From: Ischnura elegans
Taxonomy: Eukaryota; Arthropoda; Insecta; Odonata; Coenagrionidae
Assembly: GCF_921293095.1 (NCBI RefSeq)
Contig: NC_060252.1
Coordinates: forward strand, 5,580,001 to 5,644,000
Direction of reading: 5' to 3'
Length of the DNA: 64,000 nt
The number at the start of each line of letters is the position of its first letter. Position 1 is the stretch's first letter. The notes under the pieces were generated by a model. The model was not told the DNA's origin and did not search any database. It saw only the letters and a list, made by a program, of their open reading frames with translations. Both the position numbers and the translations under genes were made by a program. This document shows positions 31,311 through 43,803 of this stretch, piece by piece.

Positions 31311-33636
31311 AATCGGAAAAAGCTGGAATAAAGTCCAAAATGACCTTAAAGGGTATAGAGACTTGAAACTTAGCGTAATTACTCATAAATTATTACCAGA
31401 TATAGATTTATATGCCATTTGACATAAATACGACCCTTTAGTGGCCCAAACATAACCAACTTTTCAAAAGCACGCACGATCTCGTTTTTCCTCGAAAACC
31501 TTTGAATTTATCCATGTGATGTTGCGTTGGTATGATTTTTATGGAATAAAAAACGCAATATTCCTTTGACCTAGTGCTTTGCCTATACTTTCAATGAATT
31601 TTGAAGGTTTTGGCTCTAATCTGTCTGCTTTTACAGCGCAAAGTGGTCGACCCGTTTTTCACGTGAAATTTGACATAAAGTAGACATTATCTTTCGTTTA
31701 CGTTTCGTTAGCCTCCAAAGACATATGAATCTTGAAAATGGACATCAAGTTGATGCAATATATAAAGCTGATCTGAGAAAAGCCTTTGACAGCTTTGAAA
31801 AAGAGCAAACATAAAATGCACGGAGAGAACCCAACATAAATGCCTAAGGCACGTCCACTTCAAATCTAATGGATTCACTATGGATGTAAATTATATGCAA
31901 ATACTGCGTGAGCTCATTTTAGGCAAATTACCCCATAGAAGAATTGAAGCTGACCTTCATACCAACTGATCTTTTACATTTTAAATTATGACGCCATCTC
32001 GTCAGAGCTTCTTGGGTTGCTAATCTTAGAGTTACATCACACAATACTAAGACTAACCGGGTGTATTCTAACAAATATCACAGAACTTGTTGAGGCCATG
32101 GTGCTCTCATGGAGAGAATTATAAGAAATTATAACTTTTTAGGAAATACTCTGGATGCTCTTAACTGCTCTGTAACTCAAATCAGGGATTAAAAGATTTT
32201 TTTTCAACAAGTTATGTGATCTGTGTCTATCAGGATTTGGTGTTTCATTGAGATATATGTAAGATGCACTAACATATTTTGTACCATGGTATTTGGTAGT
32301 GTTTATTCTTGTGTTCAATGTGCATATTCTGTGATATTTTGAATTTATATCAGATTGTGATATTTGTATATGAAGACATTTATTCAGCTTTCATCTTTTA
32401 ATTTAATGAATCCAAATTTATAATGAATAATAATCGTTTCAAATTCCAAGTGATGTTGGAGGCCCAAAAATAATTTACAAGAACATATAAAGAAAAATTC
32501 ACAGAGGTTCAACAGATACACCACCATCAACAACTTTTTCCATGGAATGGAATTAGAAGCCCCTTTTCCTCATCAGTCAGACTTAGAGTTCCTTTTCATA
32601 TCAGTGACCAGAGGATCATAGAAGGAAGTCGTGAATTACTCTTCTGGAGAAATAATAAAGGACAGAAGAAACATCGTGTGAGAAGGATTTGGATTCATGA
32701 TAGCATATTGAATGAAATACCATTTTTTGTAAAGGTGTAAAATACTGAAAGCTTTGCTTGAAATAATTCATCTTTATTAAGAGGCATATGTGTAGAAATT
32801 CATTTTTCATGACCACCCAGCGATATTAAAATTATTATCATTTATTTATTCCATCTCACCAGCTTCTATTTGAATTAATCTCATCAATTGTATTTTTGGA
32901 GCAATTTTCCTGCCTGAAATATTTTTGCGTGCCCCTAGCATGCACGTGAGCCTCATTTTGCATTTTTATGGTAGTTCTCATCGCTACCCACTGAAGTCTT
33001 GTCACCTAATTCACCATGGATAAGTATCGTGGAATGCTTAGAATACACCTACTATCAATATTCACCATCATGTACCAATAAATAAGGGTATAGAGAATTT
33101 TAGCCAGCTCTTTCCGATTTTAGCCCACTGTGCACTTCAATAAAGCCAATGGTGAGGCACACAAATGAAATCAGAGTCCAAAGTAAAAGGAAAACATGGA
33201 ACCCACTACATACATACAATTATGAAGCAATAAAATACCAAATATGAGAAAGTTTACGAAATAGGAGGGCACATACATAGTTTTATTCGCCTTGACAAAA
33301 AGAGAACAGAGAAAAGAAAATGCAAGAGAAAACATGTCACCTACATGGAATAAATTACGTGCATAGATGTTCACGCATATCAATTTGCCATCTTAACAAT
33401 GGTGAGGTCTATCATCTATCAAGTGATGCCATTCTCAACCAGGGCATTTGGTCGATCAAAGCGTAAAAATTCATGCATAATTTCCAGTTTTCCAGATAAA
33501 TTTTATAAAATTCCAGGTTAATCTTAGGTGATTGCTATGATGGATAAACCACCCAAAATTACTTCAATGCTTTTAAATAATGTACTACTTCATTCATTCA
33601 CGTACCACCTTAAGCACAAACATTCAAATAAATTCA
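31310..33636. other. intergenic DNA; apart from one LINE scrap, no feature seen
   Basis: AT-rich, short open frames only. The 31,320-31,720 part looks repetitive in style but has no partner in this window. Confidence 0.4.
31741..31806 (+). pseudogene. LINE reverse-transcriptase fragment (KADLRKAFDSF)
   Basis: About 22 codons read HQVDAIYKADLRKAFDSFEK, the conserved 'DxxKAFDxV' block of LINE reverse transcriptases. The frame is lost immediately after. Isolated fragment. Confidence 0.45.
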
Positions 33637-33742
33637 GAGGTAAGGAAAGAAAGGGATAGGAACATATAATAGAAAAAGGACGAGGACAACGGTGCTGTGG
33701 TAGATGGAAAAAGCCAGAAATCAGAGGGTAAAAATGCGACTT
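33637..33742 (-). repeat. SINE body copy
   Basis: Near-identical to 19,738-19,830 and extending to CCAGAAATCAGAGGGTAAAA, which in complement also follows the tRNA-like head at 39,016-39,034. This ties the body to a pol III promoter-type head. Confidence 0.6.
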
Positions 33743-34469
33743 GATATTTATGTATTCACAAGGACAATGAATAGGTTAATCAACACGAATTGTATGTAAA
33801 ATTTAAATTCATTCAATGCAAGCCCAGAAGTTTCTTAGACCTCCCATGCACACGTTGACGTCACCTGGCATTCTATTCTTTGTGTTGTTGAATCTTACCA
33901 GAGTCAAGAGTGCTAAGAACCTTTCAATTCCATTGTCTTGTCTGACATTCCACGTCTCAATGTGGCTGTAAAAATTCTCTCACGCTGCTGCACTTAAAAT
34001 TTCGACAAACATATTTTAGGCCAGAAAATGGATGTTGAATTGGGAAAATTTTCTGTGGAATGACTTTGAAAAGAAAGATTTTGAAATTCCAGCTTAGAGC
34101 AAAATTTCACAAATAATTCAGGCATAATTGACATAAGGAACTAAAAATTCACCCACAATTACAGATTTGTTCCGGTTGCTGGACACCCTGATCATCACTA
34201 AATGGTTAGCATGTATGTATGTAAGTATCCCACTGAAAAGAATTGTAATTATGTGAATGAGACTTAAACAATAAGCAGATGCCTCATTGGCTAAGCACAC
34301 TTTTTGCCACTACAGGCCCCCTATTATGCTTGTTATTATTACTACATAAAGCCTCCATTTGCCAGCTCCACATAAACATATCCATGGACATATTCTGTTG
34401 ACATTTAGGGGAAGAGCCCCTGTTCATGGTTTTTCCCCTTTTCTCACCCATTACACTGACAACTCGGGT

Positions 34470-35100
34470 CCGTATTATTAGTCGGCCCCCTGTAGGGCCA
34501 ACCGATCCTGGATACATCATCAGCCCCTACATAAACCGACACATATGCCACATCAAGCCCTACATATGGCCATTTTTGGAACTAAACAGGCCCTACTTGA
34601 CGCAGGGTACCCGAACCAGCCATACACCCAACCAAAACATTGTGGCCAAATATCGTCGGCTGACCACTTCCATTAAAGAATGTACATTATAATGCATATT
34701 TAGGGAGATGATCTCACATGAACCCAATCAAAATGTACAGAAACACAGCATACTACCACATTATACCCATCAAGTAAAATAAATAATAAAATTGGCTGCA
34801 GAATAATAAGTACAATACATGTAGTGGTACATATAACCTTATTTCTGCTAATATATACATATTAATATTTTTCACGTTTGGCACTTGGCACGCTTTTGAG
34901 AAACCAATACTTCATTTATGTATAACCATATAAAAATATTTTCATGCGGCTACTTGCCATATAATACTCTTACCTATGGAAGGTAAAAGCGAATGACGAA
35001 CCTTGATGATGCAATGTAAGTTTCCAAGTCAATGATCATATTTGCCCCATACTTATCACTATCTTGAATAGACCACTTTTGAAGTAATTTAAAGAAGCTA
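34470..35100. mobile_element. inverted second copy of the 25.1-26.1 kb TIR element, truncated
   Basis: It begins GGGTCCGTATTATTAGTCGG and matches 25,430-26,097 in reverse complement for about 630 bp. Homology stops at about 35,100, so the far end is lost. Confidence 0.6.
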
Positions 35101-35295
35101 AGCTATATATCGCTAAAAGAATTTCAAACTAAAAGCCAATAGGCTATTCTTCAATAGAACAAATTCTTACAATCATCGACTTTCTCATTTAATTTTGAGA
35201 GAATTTCAAAAATTTGGGACATATATGTTTCTTGGACTACAGAAATACTAGGTTGTACCAAATAAAACTCACCAAAATAGACTCTAACATCAATT

Positions 35296-35512
35296 AACAT
35301 TCATGTTGAAACAAAACACAGTACTGTTCCACAAACTTTTATTTTAACAGTCTACTAGTTTCGACGTTTACACTGCAATTATAAAGACTAACTGAGCTCA
35401 GTTAGTCTTGATAATGACGGTGCAATCGTCGAAACTAGTAGACTGTTAAAATAAAAGTTTGAGGAACAGTACTGTGTTTTGTTTCAACATGAATATTTCA
35501 TCGTTCCAGAAA
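35296..35512. repeat. 217-bp palindrome built from two Penelope-like hammerhead termini
   Basis: ATTCATGTTGAAACAAAACA at the left returns in complement at the right. The centre is AACTGAGCTCAGTT (about 35,391-35,404). Each arm contains GTCGAAACTAGTAGACTGTT. This is a head-to-head arrangement of a short retroelement end; see the hammerhead entry for the right arm. Confidence 0.75.
35404..35444 (+). ncRNA. degenerate hammerhead motif in the right arm of the palindrome
   Basis: AGTC (35404-35407), TTGATAA in place of CTGATGA, T, stem II GACG/CGTC with a 7-nt loop, GAAA (35431-35434), CTAG with 2-nt loop, GTA (35438-35440, an allowed cleavage triplet), then GACT (35441-35444) pairing with AGTC. 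The architecture is the same as at 17,041, including the extra T before stem II, but two core bases are changed. The left arm is more degenerate. Confidence 0.5.
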
Positions 35513-35617
35513 GTAACGCCCAAATCAGTTGATTTTACCAATAAACATATTTCACTATTCCAAATTATTCCTTGTCTCCAAATAATGCAATTTCAACTCA
35601 CTAGGAAATACGCTCTA

Positions 35618-36280
35618 CAATAGGGTGATTTCCTATTATTTTTTTATTGCCTAAATAGAAAGATAATTACTCCTGGAGTACATATTTCATGCTTCTAGAC
35701 TTTTAAACGATGATATCTATTTTTCACGATTAAATGAAAAGTGAAAATTTTCAAGCACGCGAAAACACGACGGCTAAGTATGAATGCTGGGTAAACCCCA
35801 TTTGACGTCGTTATGGTTCCCGCTGCCGCAAGTGAGGTGACCTTGGGGCGAGGCTTTGAGCGCTGATACGACGCAGGATGCTAGCAGCTAGCAGAGTACC
35901 CTGCTAGCAGGTAGCGCTTGGCTTAATTAGGATTATTAATACCTTATCAAACGAAGAAAACTTTCCGACCTTAGCCAGTTTTAATAGGTGATTATTAAGA
36001 CATGTTTCCCTGAGCTCTGTGCCTCATGCATGCATTGGTAATCTCAGACGATGTAAAACTCCTATCTACACGTATAAAAACTAGGTCCCTGTGACGTCAC
36101 GTGCAGAGGCATCGCATGGGTGCCAATCTGGCCTTTTTCAAATGAGGTTAAAATTAACAATTAACATTCGTCTAAACCGGTATTTCTAAAACCAAATACT
36201 TTGTATATTATGAATACACTAATGGTGGGTAATGAATCGCAATCATTTCGTTTTCTTTGATGAAGGAAACTACCCTATTG
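35618..36280 (+). mobile_element. about 663-bp TIR element, copy 1 (CAATAGGGT ends)
   Basis: It starts CAATAGGGTGATTTCCTATT and ends GGAAACTACCCTATTGG. Both ends are inverted copies of the same terminus, so this is a complete non-autonomous element. It is about 90 percent similar by eye to 38,049-38,722 in the opposite orientation. Confidence 0.65.
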
Positions 36281-36851
36281 GCCCTCTGTAATGGATTAAC
36301 ATTGAAAAGCTTTAGTCTGCTAGATTCATCCTGAAAATGCCAGATCCAGGTGAAAGTATCCAAAACTTCACTTCAGATAGATTTAAAAAAAGGTTCAACG
36401 CCAATTAATTTTCAGAGCAATTGAGCAGAACGAAAGGGCGAGAGAGGACACTGAGAATGTTACCAGTGGATCGGATATGAATTTGGTTTTCAATTCCTAC
36501 CACACCTCCACTCTTCTCCACACACACATCATGGTATCCTCCAGCCTTTTCTCATCCTCCTTCATCAGGGTCCATGCTACCACAAGGTCGAGTACCTTGA
36601 TATTTATTTTTTCATATCAGCTAACACAGGTTACAGAAACCTACAAGAAATTAATCTTTCGACAAATGCTCTCATGTGGAGTCTCATACTCCTTGAGATG
36701 AAATCCAACATGAACATTTTAACATGAAATCTTCTGACCACGGCATACAAAGATATGACTGTGACTTCACTGTAAGAAAAGGGTCCTATCACAGAATCCT
36801 GTCAAAGAATTATTGGACTGCAGACTTTTACGATCATTTTGAGTAGTTTTA

Positions 36852-37086
36852 AGGCCTATTTACATGATACATTAACACATACGAGTTAATGTCTGTTAGC
36901 ATGAATGATTCTTGTGGACCAGAATGGAACATGTATGAATGCATGAACCAAATTAGAACAGGTTCTATTCTCTGTGCATGCATTCGCAAAAGCTGGGTGG
37001 TTACACGGTGCATTTTGGCATTTATTCCTGCGTTCATACATTTAGACATTAACCCGTACGTGTTAATGTACCGTGTAAACAGGCCT
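36852..37086. mobile_element. 235-bp PIF/Harbinger-type MITE, TSD TTA
   Basis: TTA at 36849-36851 and 37087-37089 flanks AGGCCTATTTACATGATACA and (complement) AGGCCTGTTTACACGGTACA. The inner ACATTAAC/GTTAATGT repeats extend the hairpin. It lies between the two CAATAGGGT elements. Confidence 0.75.
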
Positions 37087-38048
37087 TTAGAGACTAGATA
37101 TGTGTTACAATTCAGCCCTAAACAACTGGAATACTACTGATGCATTCAATATGACCGTTAATAGTTGTGGTTGAGGTATGTGTGAATTAATGTACGCAGT
37201 TGGCTACTGGCCCTATTTCAGCAACTTGCAGAAGAAACTGCTCATTTCTATAAATGATTCAAGAACTAATAATATGAAAGATTGAGAGTATTTCTATGAT
37301 TCCTCAAAAGGCATTATCTGCCTATAAAAGTAGAAACATAAAAACCTGAGCATTTGGAATCACAAAATACCCATTTAAATGCAATACAGAGGCTGTAGTT
37401 TGAATGTTCTCAACCATCATAGGAAAGTAACCAATAAAAAAATAAATCTTGAAAATCACTGCAACCCAACCAGCAAAACCTTATCCTCATCACAATATTT
37501 TATTAAGTCTCTTACCTAGTCAGTGAAGAAATATAATTAGAAATCTATCCATCCTTCCCTCTACATATGCACACTTCATCCACAATTCTGAATACTTTAA
37601 TGCTTTAAAATTATGTCCAAGATTACCATTCATGCTACCTTATTACGTGCAAACTATGAGAATTATAGCAAGAAATGCTTCGCTAACTCTATCCACTGAC
37701 ACAGTGGTACATATTAGTTGGAATTAACATAGCAAAAACAATTGAAATAGAGTTGTCCATAGAAGCTGCCATAATGGTAGTATCAACAACCTTATAGATT
37801 TATGCCACACTCCCACCTATCATTACCAGCCTCTTTTTAATTAATATTTTTATCCCAACCTATCATATAAGATTATCATTATGTTCATTAACTTTAAACT
37901 TAGTTTTGTCATCTTAAATCATCAAATTTTTTACATATCTCTGTGTAATATATAAGTTAGGATTTTTTACTGAAGAAGTAAAAAATTCATAAGCCCTCGG
38001 TGAGTTAGCACTTATGGGGCTGTGTGAATGAATGAAGTAGTGTATCGG

Positions 38049-38722
38049 CCAAATAGGGTAGTTCCCTCCATCAAAGAAAACGAAAGGCATTGATTGCGAT
38101 TCGTTACCCACCATTAGTGTATTCATAATATAAGTACAAATTATTTGGTTTTAGAAATCCCAGTTTAGACAAATGGCAATGGTCATTTTTACTTGCATTT
38201 CAAAAAGGCCAGATTGGCGCCCATGCGATGCCACTCCATGACGTCACAGGGACCCAGTTTCTTTACGAGTAGATAGGAGTTTTACATCGTCTGAGATTAC
38301 CAATGCATGCACGAGGCACAGAGCTCAGGGACACATCTCTTAATAATCACCTATTAAAACTGGCAAAGGTCGGAAAGTTTTCTTCGTTTGATAAGGTATT
38401 AATAATCCTTATTCAAGTCAAGCGCTACCAGCTAGCAGGGTACTCTGCTACCTGCAAGTAGCCTGCGTCGTATCAGCGCTCAAAGCCTCGCCCCAAGGTC
38501 ACCTCACATGCCGACAGCTGGAACCAGAAATACGTCACACTGAGTTTTCCCAGCATTCATACTTAGCCGTCGCATTTTTGCATGTTTGAAAATGTTCACT
38601 TTTCATTTAATCGTGAAAAATAGATATCGTCATTTAAAAATCTAAAAGCGTGAAATAGGTACTCCAGGAGTAATAATCTTTCATTTTAGGCAATAAAAAA
38701 ATAATAGGAAACCACCCTATTG
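38049..38722 (-). mobile_element. about 674-bp TIR element, copy 2, inverted (CAATAGGGT ends)
   Basis: It starts CCAAATAGGGTAGTTCCCTC and ends TAGGAAACCACCCTATTGG. It mirrors 35,618-36,280. The two copies are 1.77 kb apart and point in opposite directions. No coding content. Confidence 0.65.
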
Positions 38723-38879
38723 GCTTGTTTCACTTGGGCTCAGCGTACCCGAAATGCACGTTTCTGTCTCTTTCCAACAATCGTGTGAGTGTCTATCTTT
38801 CCTTTCATTATTGTGTCCATGTCAACTTCTTCTGTTGGTGAGCTGCCATCTATAGCTTGCTCTTGTGGGCAAAAGCAAA

Positions 38880-39060
38880 GGGAGTTTTATGTGTATAAAC
38901 CCCCGCCGAAATCATGGTTAATCCTTGATCATGATGAAGTTTCCTTGTAGCGCAACTGGTAGAGTACCCGGCCGGCAACCAGGAGGTTCTTCTGGGTTTG
39001 AGTCCCATTCAGGCCGCATTTTTACCCTCTGATTTCTGGATTTTATATATACATCCATAT
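38880..39060 (+). repeat. tRNA-derived SINE, unit 1
   Basis: A leader ATAAACCCCCGCCGAAA (about 38,894) is followed by A box TAGCGCAACTGG (38948-38959) and B box GGTTTGAGTCC (38995-39005), then the body start CATTTTTACCCTCTGATTTC. The A box matches the pol III consensus very well. The acceptor-stem ends do not pair, so it is a SINE and not a tRNA gene. Confidence 0.6.
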
Positions 39061-39097
39061 CTTAGCAAACACATTGGGCTACATCTGGGGGGAATTA

Positions 39098-39420
39098 GAA
39101 GCATAAACCCCCCGCCGAAAACACTGGAGATAAGAGTAGCCTGGATAGGTCGGTGGCATGAACATCTGCCCAGAAAGCAGGTCAGTGGTTCGATTCCCGG
39201 TCAAGGTGAAATTTTTCCATGTCTTTTCGGCCTTTATTCCATCTCCACGCCACCAAAGTGTCATCCTCATGTGTTTATGTTCCTGTCTGTTTGTTTCAAC
39301 TTGTATCTGTATTTATGTTTATATTCGTGTAACATTGGAAGGACACCACAGGTGATCTCTGTAAATAAATGCCAAGAGAGGCCACAAAAAACGAAGACAC
39401 AAGTTCCCCTTAGATCTCTC
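39098..39420 (+). repeat. tRNA-derived SINE, unit 2
   Basis: A second leader ATAAACCCCCCGCCGAAA (about 39,102) precedes A box TAGCCTGGATAGG (39137-39149) and B box GGTTCGATTCC (39187-39197). The body differs from unit 1. The two units form a head-to-tail pair. Confidence 0.55.
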
Positions 39421-39936
39421 CAATCTTTTACCTCCCAGGGGCTCTCCTTGCTTCTTGATCGGTCCTAGATACCCCTACTTGTCCCTTGGTCATCCTCTAA
39501 GTTATTTTCCATCAATCTTATTGTGATAGAATTGCACAAATAAAGAGACCCACATTATTCTGCTTTTAAATTTCTACTTCTCAAGTTATACATGACGAAA
39601 AATTGGTACCCTCAACACTGCCACAGATAAGTTGATGACCTCATGACGTCATGTTGCCCCTTCTCTGTTACTCCTCGACCTAGCATGGGCCTTGTGTTGG
39701 TCATTGTAGTTTACCCTCTTGGGGGCTTTTCCTTCCCTCATGAAAGATTCTCCCTTAATGAGTGAATAAACCAGATCTTCAAATGTCTCACCAACTCATT
39801 AGGTGGGTCAAAACTTTCCCATTTACTTACTGTAAACTTATTATCGAATGGCTGAGTGATGGCGATTACTATTTTTACGTCTTCATTTATATTTCCTTTC
39901 TTGAATTCTTTTGATGAATTCAAGAAAGAGGATTCT

Positions 39937-40025
39937 AGAGGAGGAGCTGCTGTGGAATTACTGCCAACATGATATCTCAAATTCTAATCAGCTATTTGAA
40001 AGGAATATTCCACGGCACTTCCGGA
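39937..40025 (+). repeat. 88-bp direct repeat, copy 1
   Basis: GAGGAGGAGCTGCTGTGGAA ... GATATCTCAAATTCTAATCA recurs at 40,389-40,475 in the same orientation with about 9 substitutions. Both copies are open in the same frame (EEELL...DISNSNQLFER), but no family is recognised. Confidence 0.6.
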
Positions 40026-40388
40026 CTTCTCGTGAACAAGCTCCAGCAAATAGATGCAACACTCAAATTGCATATTATAAGCGAAGGATACCCGTGCACT
40101 TAAAAAAATATATGCCAGCATTTATGTCGTCTCTAACTCCTTCATTGTATTTGCTGAACCACCCAAGTATCCAAAAGTCACACATGGAACCACGAAAGCC
40201 AGTAGAAAAATTTCCAGGGGTGTACATTCAGTGCCACCCCAGGAGCATTAGGTCACCACGTGCAGTGATGATGCTTTTGTTTTTAGAGTAAACAATTAGT
40301 ACTTTTAATGAAAAGGACTTGTTTTAGTTGACCTTACTGGTAATCTGCTTAATACACTTCAGAGAAATAAATTATGTTCATTTAGGAC

Positions 40389-40475
40389 TCCTAGAGGAGG
40401 AGCTGCTGCGGAATTGCTGCCAACAAGATATCTCAAATTCTAATCAGTTATTTGAAAGGACTTTTCCAAGGCACT
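40389..40475 (+). repeat. 88-bp direct repeat, copy 2
   Basis: Second copy of the 39,937 repeat, about 450 bp downstream. The intervening sequence is not repeated. Confidence 0.6.
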
Positions 40476-40499
40476 CATGTGATACATGCTCAACACTGT

Positions 40500-42790
40500 C
40501 CCTAATCAAATGAAAAAAAGTATTAGGTGCAATCATTTCCCACAAGTTTTCACAAGCCATTTCCCAGCCACCCTTACACCCCCCTCCCCATGCCCATGTT
40601 TGGAATATCTGCACTTATGAAGGGACCTACACCCAAAATGGCTCACGGCTTTATCTTGTCTAAATTCTACGCCAATTGGCATTCACCCTCTCTTCCTCTC
40701 CACCAACCTCTTCTCCCCACTCACCTCTTCAACCCTTACTCATACTTCCCTTAGGCTCTGCATAATCAGGCAACTTTTATGCCATCTAAGTCATACTACC
40801 TAATGACGACATGCATTTTCTGATGGTCAGTACCATGATAGTTATGTTTGACTTAAGAACTCATTAATAACACAGAGATAGTAGGAATATTACTTATTTG
40901 GCAAATAATTACGTAATTATCAGTTACTATTTAAAAGACTTTTCTTCGCAATGACAACCAGATTATTAGTTTTGACGTCTAGTTTCAACGGGTTCTTCTG
41001 GAGAGGAATTGGCTAATGTTTTTTTTTCCATGAAACGTAATTTAGTTTTGCAATCCGGAAAACTAAACTAAGAAAGAGTTAAGAATAGACGGTGACATAC
41101 AAATCAATTCGCGAAATTTTATTCTCATGTATGAAGTACTACAGATTGTTCAAACGTCGCTATAAGCGAAACGGGTGGACTACACTCATGCCTACACTTC
41201 TGAAATAACTATTTGGGGAGGAAGGGTCAATCATTGGGGATTTCATACATGCACTGTACCAAACGGACATAATTAAATGACACATGGTGGTGGGTGGCAT
41301 TCCCTCGGAAGGACTTATTTCGTTTCTTTTTCCCGCCCAGCCCAAAGATACATTCCAATTGACGATTTGGAATACTTCCGAAGTAATCAATTGACAATGA
41401 GATCAATATTAATTAATAAACATAAAGGCATTACTGTAGACCACAATTTCCTCTAACGTTGCGTTGCGAGAAAAATTTATGGAATAAGGAATGATAAAAT
41501 GCGTAGAACTTTAACGTTACTCGATTAAGAAATGACAAATATTTCATCGAGGAGAGATGATACACTCAATTGTAAAGTAACTAACGACAGATCTGACGAA
41601 TAAACGTAATACATGATCTGCAAACACTGCGAGGCTTTCTCCACATAGCGGGCAACTATAAAGGTTAATTAAATAGTAGATCAAGCCGTCTAATGTTTCT
41701 CTAATGGTGACCTCGGTCAATAAACAAAGAAATGCGATGTCACTTGGCCATTCCTTCAAGCGCGCACAATATTAGTGTGAATGGCTATACTTTTTAAACA
41801 GCATATTATTCATATCCCACTGAAAGGTTACTTCAAAGTTTTAACAAAAAACGAGAGTAATGCAGAATTTCACGTATTGATTCCTGTAATGTACTGAACA
41901 TTACGAAATAAATACACTGCACTGCATCGGAGTTCAGTATTTACAACGTCTCACCAAAATGAACTCACGAATACAATAGCACGGAGTTAGTCCCATGAAC
42001 GTTAGACTATGTCGACGTACTTCAAAATAGTCATTTTCACAACAACAGATGAAAAATAGATAGCACTAAACCTGCAGCATACCGCATAACATGAATTAGA
42101 TTATGAATTTCAATAAAAATTCGCGAACAATGCAACTAAGATTCACCTATTGAAGAGGTATTTGTCTTCGTATCGCATTAATTATAATAAAATAATCTAA
42201 ATTCAGAAGGAAATTGTAGGGTATTGTAAACTTGGACAATGAACAAGGATTTCAAAAATTGATTGAAAGGGATAGCTTATATTCCGCAATGTTCCTCTTC
42301 TATTGACTCCTTCCGAGCCTCGATAGCTGCATCAATGCGACAAATCTTACCATCGAACAAACGATAGACTCACCCCATAAACCAGTCCACGGTGTCGCGG
42401 AGATATTCAGGTAACCTATCCAGCTTGGCTGATTTCTATGACACTTCACAACAAAATTACGATTAAAAGTAATGCTCCTCTCCTCATTTAGCACTCAACA
42501 AACCCAACATGGCTTCCTCAGCTGAATACTGCTTCAAGCCCTTCCCATGATGCAATGTTTGCAGACAAAAGCTTGACGCGAATCAGCTGATTGCTAGCCT
42601 AGCAAATCGCAACTCGCCTCCAGTAGAGCGGTGCGTGTGCTAGCATTGCGTTAAATTACGCCACAAATTCAAGCTTTACTGAAATGCCAATCTGCTTCAA
42701 ATCGTTCACAATTAATTTCTCTCGCATGAACGTTTATTACGTACTGGTGAAGGGATTGAATGTACGCTAGAGAAATGACGACGCTCATGG
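40500..42790. other. intergenic DNA downstream of eIF4G2: no gene seen
   Basis: Only short open frames on either strand with no recognisable domain. I see no transposon ends here. Confidence 0.5.
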
Positions 42791-43731
42791 TTTAGTTTAC
42801 AGATTACATTTTTATTTCCAATTGATAGATAGGGACATGATCACACTACATACAAGGTTCAACAGGGCACCTGGCTTGCTTGATAAGATCATAGCTCCTC
42901 ACTAGAAGCTACTATATGAATATAAACATAATATAAAATTGAAATTTACCACTCCCAATAAACAAATTCATTAGACAGCATTCTAGTCACAAGCTTATTT
43001 AAATTGTATCACACAACTACATCTGCAATAAATATTAACCCAGTTACAAATTACTGGTCAAATAACCTTTTACAATTGCTGATACAGTAAATAAATGAGA
43101 TGGCACTTGACGCCAGCAACAAATGCCATACAAATCTAGAAAATTCCATGCATCCTTACGGATAATGGATAATCTCGTACAAAAACAGAAAACAGTAAAG
43201 TAAGTTGTCACAGATAAGATGCGCAACTAGTGGAAGAGACTTCGTCTGCTTACACAAGTTTCCATAGTGAGTGGGCCATGCACAGATCTACACCAGTGTC
43301 ACACACACATAAACACCACTCGTATGAGTGTAAATGGCAAATAAAAAAGTTTTTCCATTTTTTCACCACATTTTCGTCGATTTTCCTATTTTTTTCAGCA
43401 TTTTCATAAAAAGGTGCACAGTACATCAACTGTGATAACATTACCAAAATTACACTATAAAATTGCTTAAAAATTGTAACCACTTTCTTAGCAGTGCCAA
43501 CTCTTGAATAAAATCACACATTACACAAGACACTGGAGTACACAATGTTGGTGTTCGCCTTGACTCCTCCATACTTGGCATATGTCGGAAGTGTTTGGCA
43601 ATTTCAACTATCACCAATACTTCAGAAAGCTATTCATCAAAAGGATCCTGAAGAACGCAGATCAGCTGCCTCTTCACTCACACATCCAAATTTTAATTAA
43701 TACTGCTCCCACGCCACAAACAACCAAGGAA
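42790..43731 (-). other. eIF4G2: eIF4G2 3' UTR with poly(A) signal
   Basis: The first AATAAA on the minus strand after the stop codon is at 42811-42816, with a second at 42733-42738. This predicts a 3' UTR of about 940 nt. It is AT-rich with no further ORF. Confidence 0.6.
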
Positions 43732-43803
43732 TTAACTATCGCCCTCATCCTCCTCCTCGGACTCAGCTTCAGCCTCGTAGAGCCAAGTCAACCAAGTGTG
43801 CAC
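43732..43803 (-). CDS. eIF4G2: eIF4G2 exon n: terminal exon with acidic tail
   Basis: The acceptor is CTTTCAG|GTGCAC. It encodes VHTWLTWLYEAEAESEEEDE followed by GDS and the stop TAA (43732-43734). The Trp and acidic residues form the aromatic-acidic box that ends W2 domains. Confidence 0.95.
   Translation of the reverse strand: MHTWLTWLYEAEAESEEEDEGDS

Noticed and set aside
38944..39010. True tRNA gene
   Set aside because: The ends do not pair into an acceptor stem and it continues into a repeated SINE body; the same applies to 39,137-39,210.
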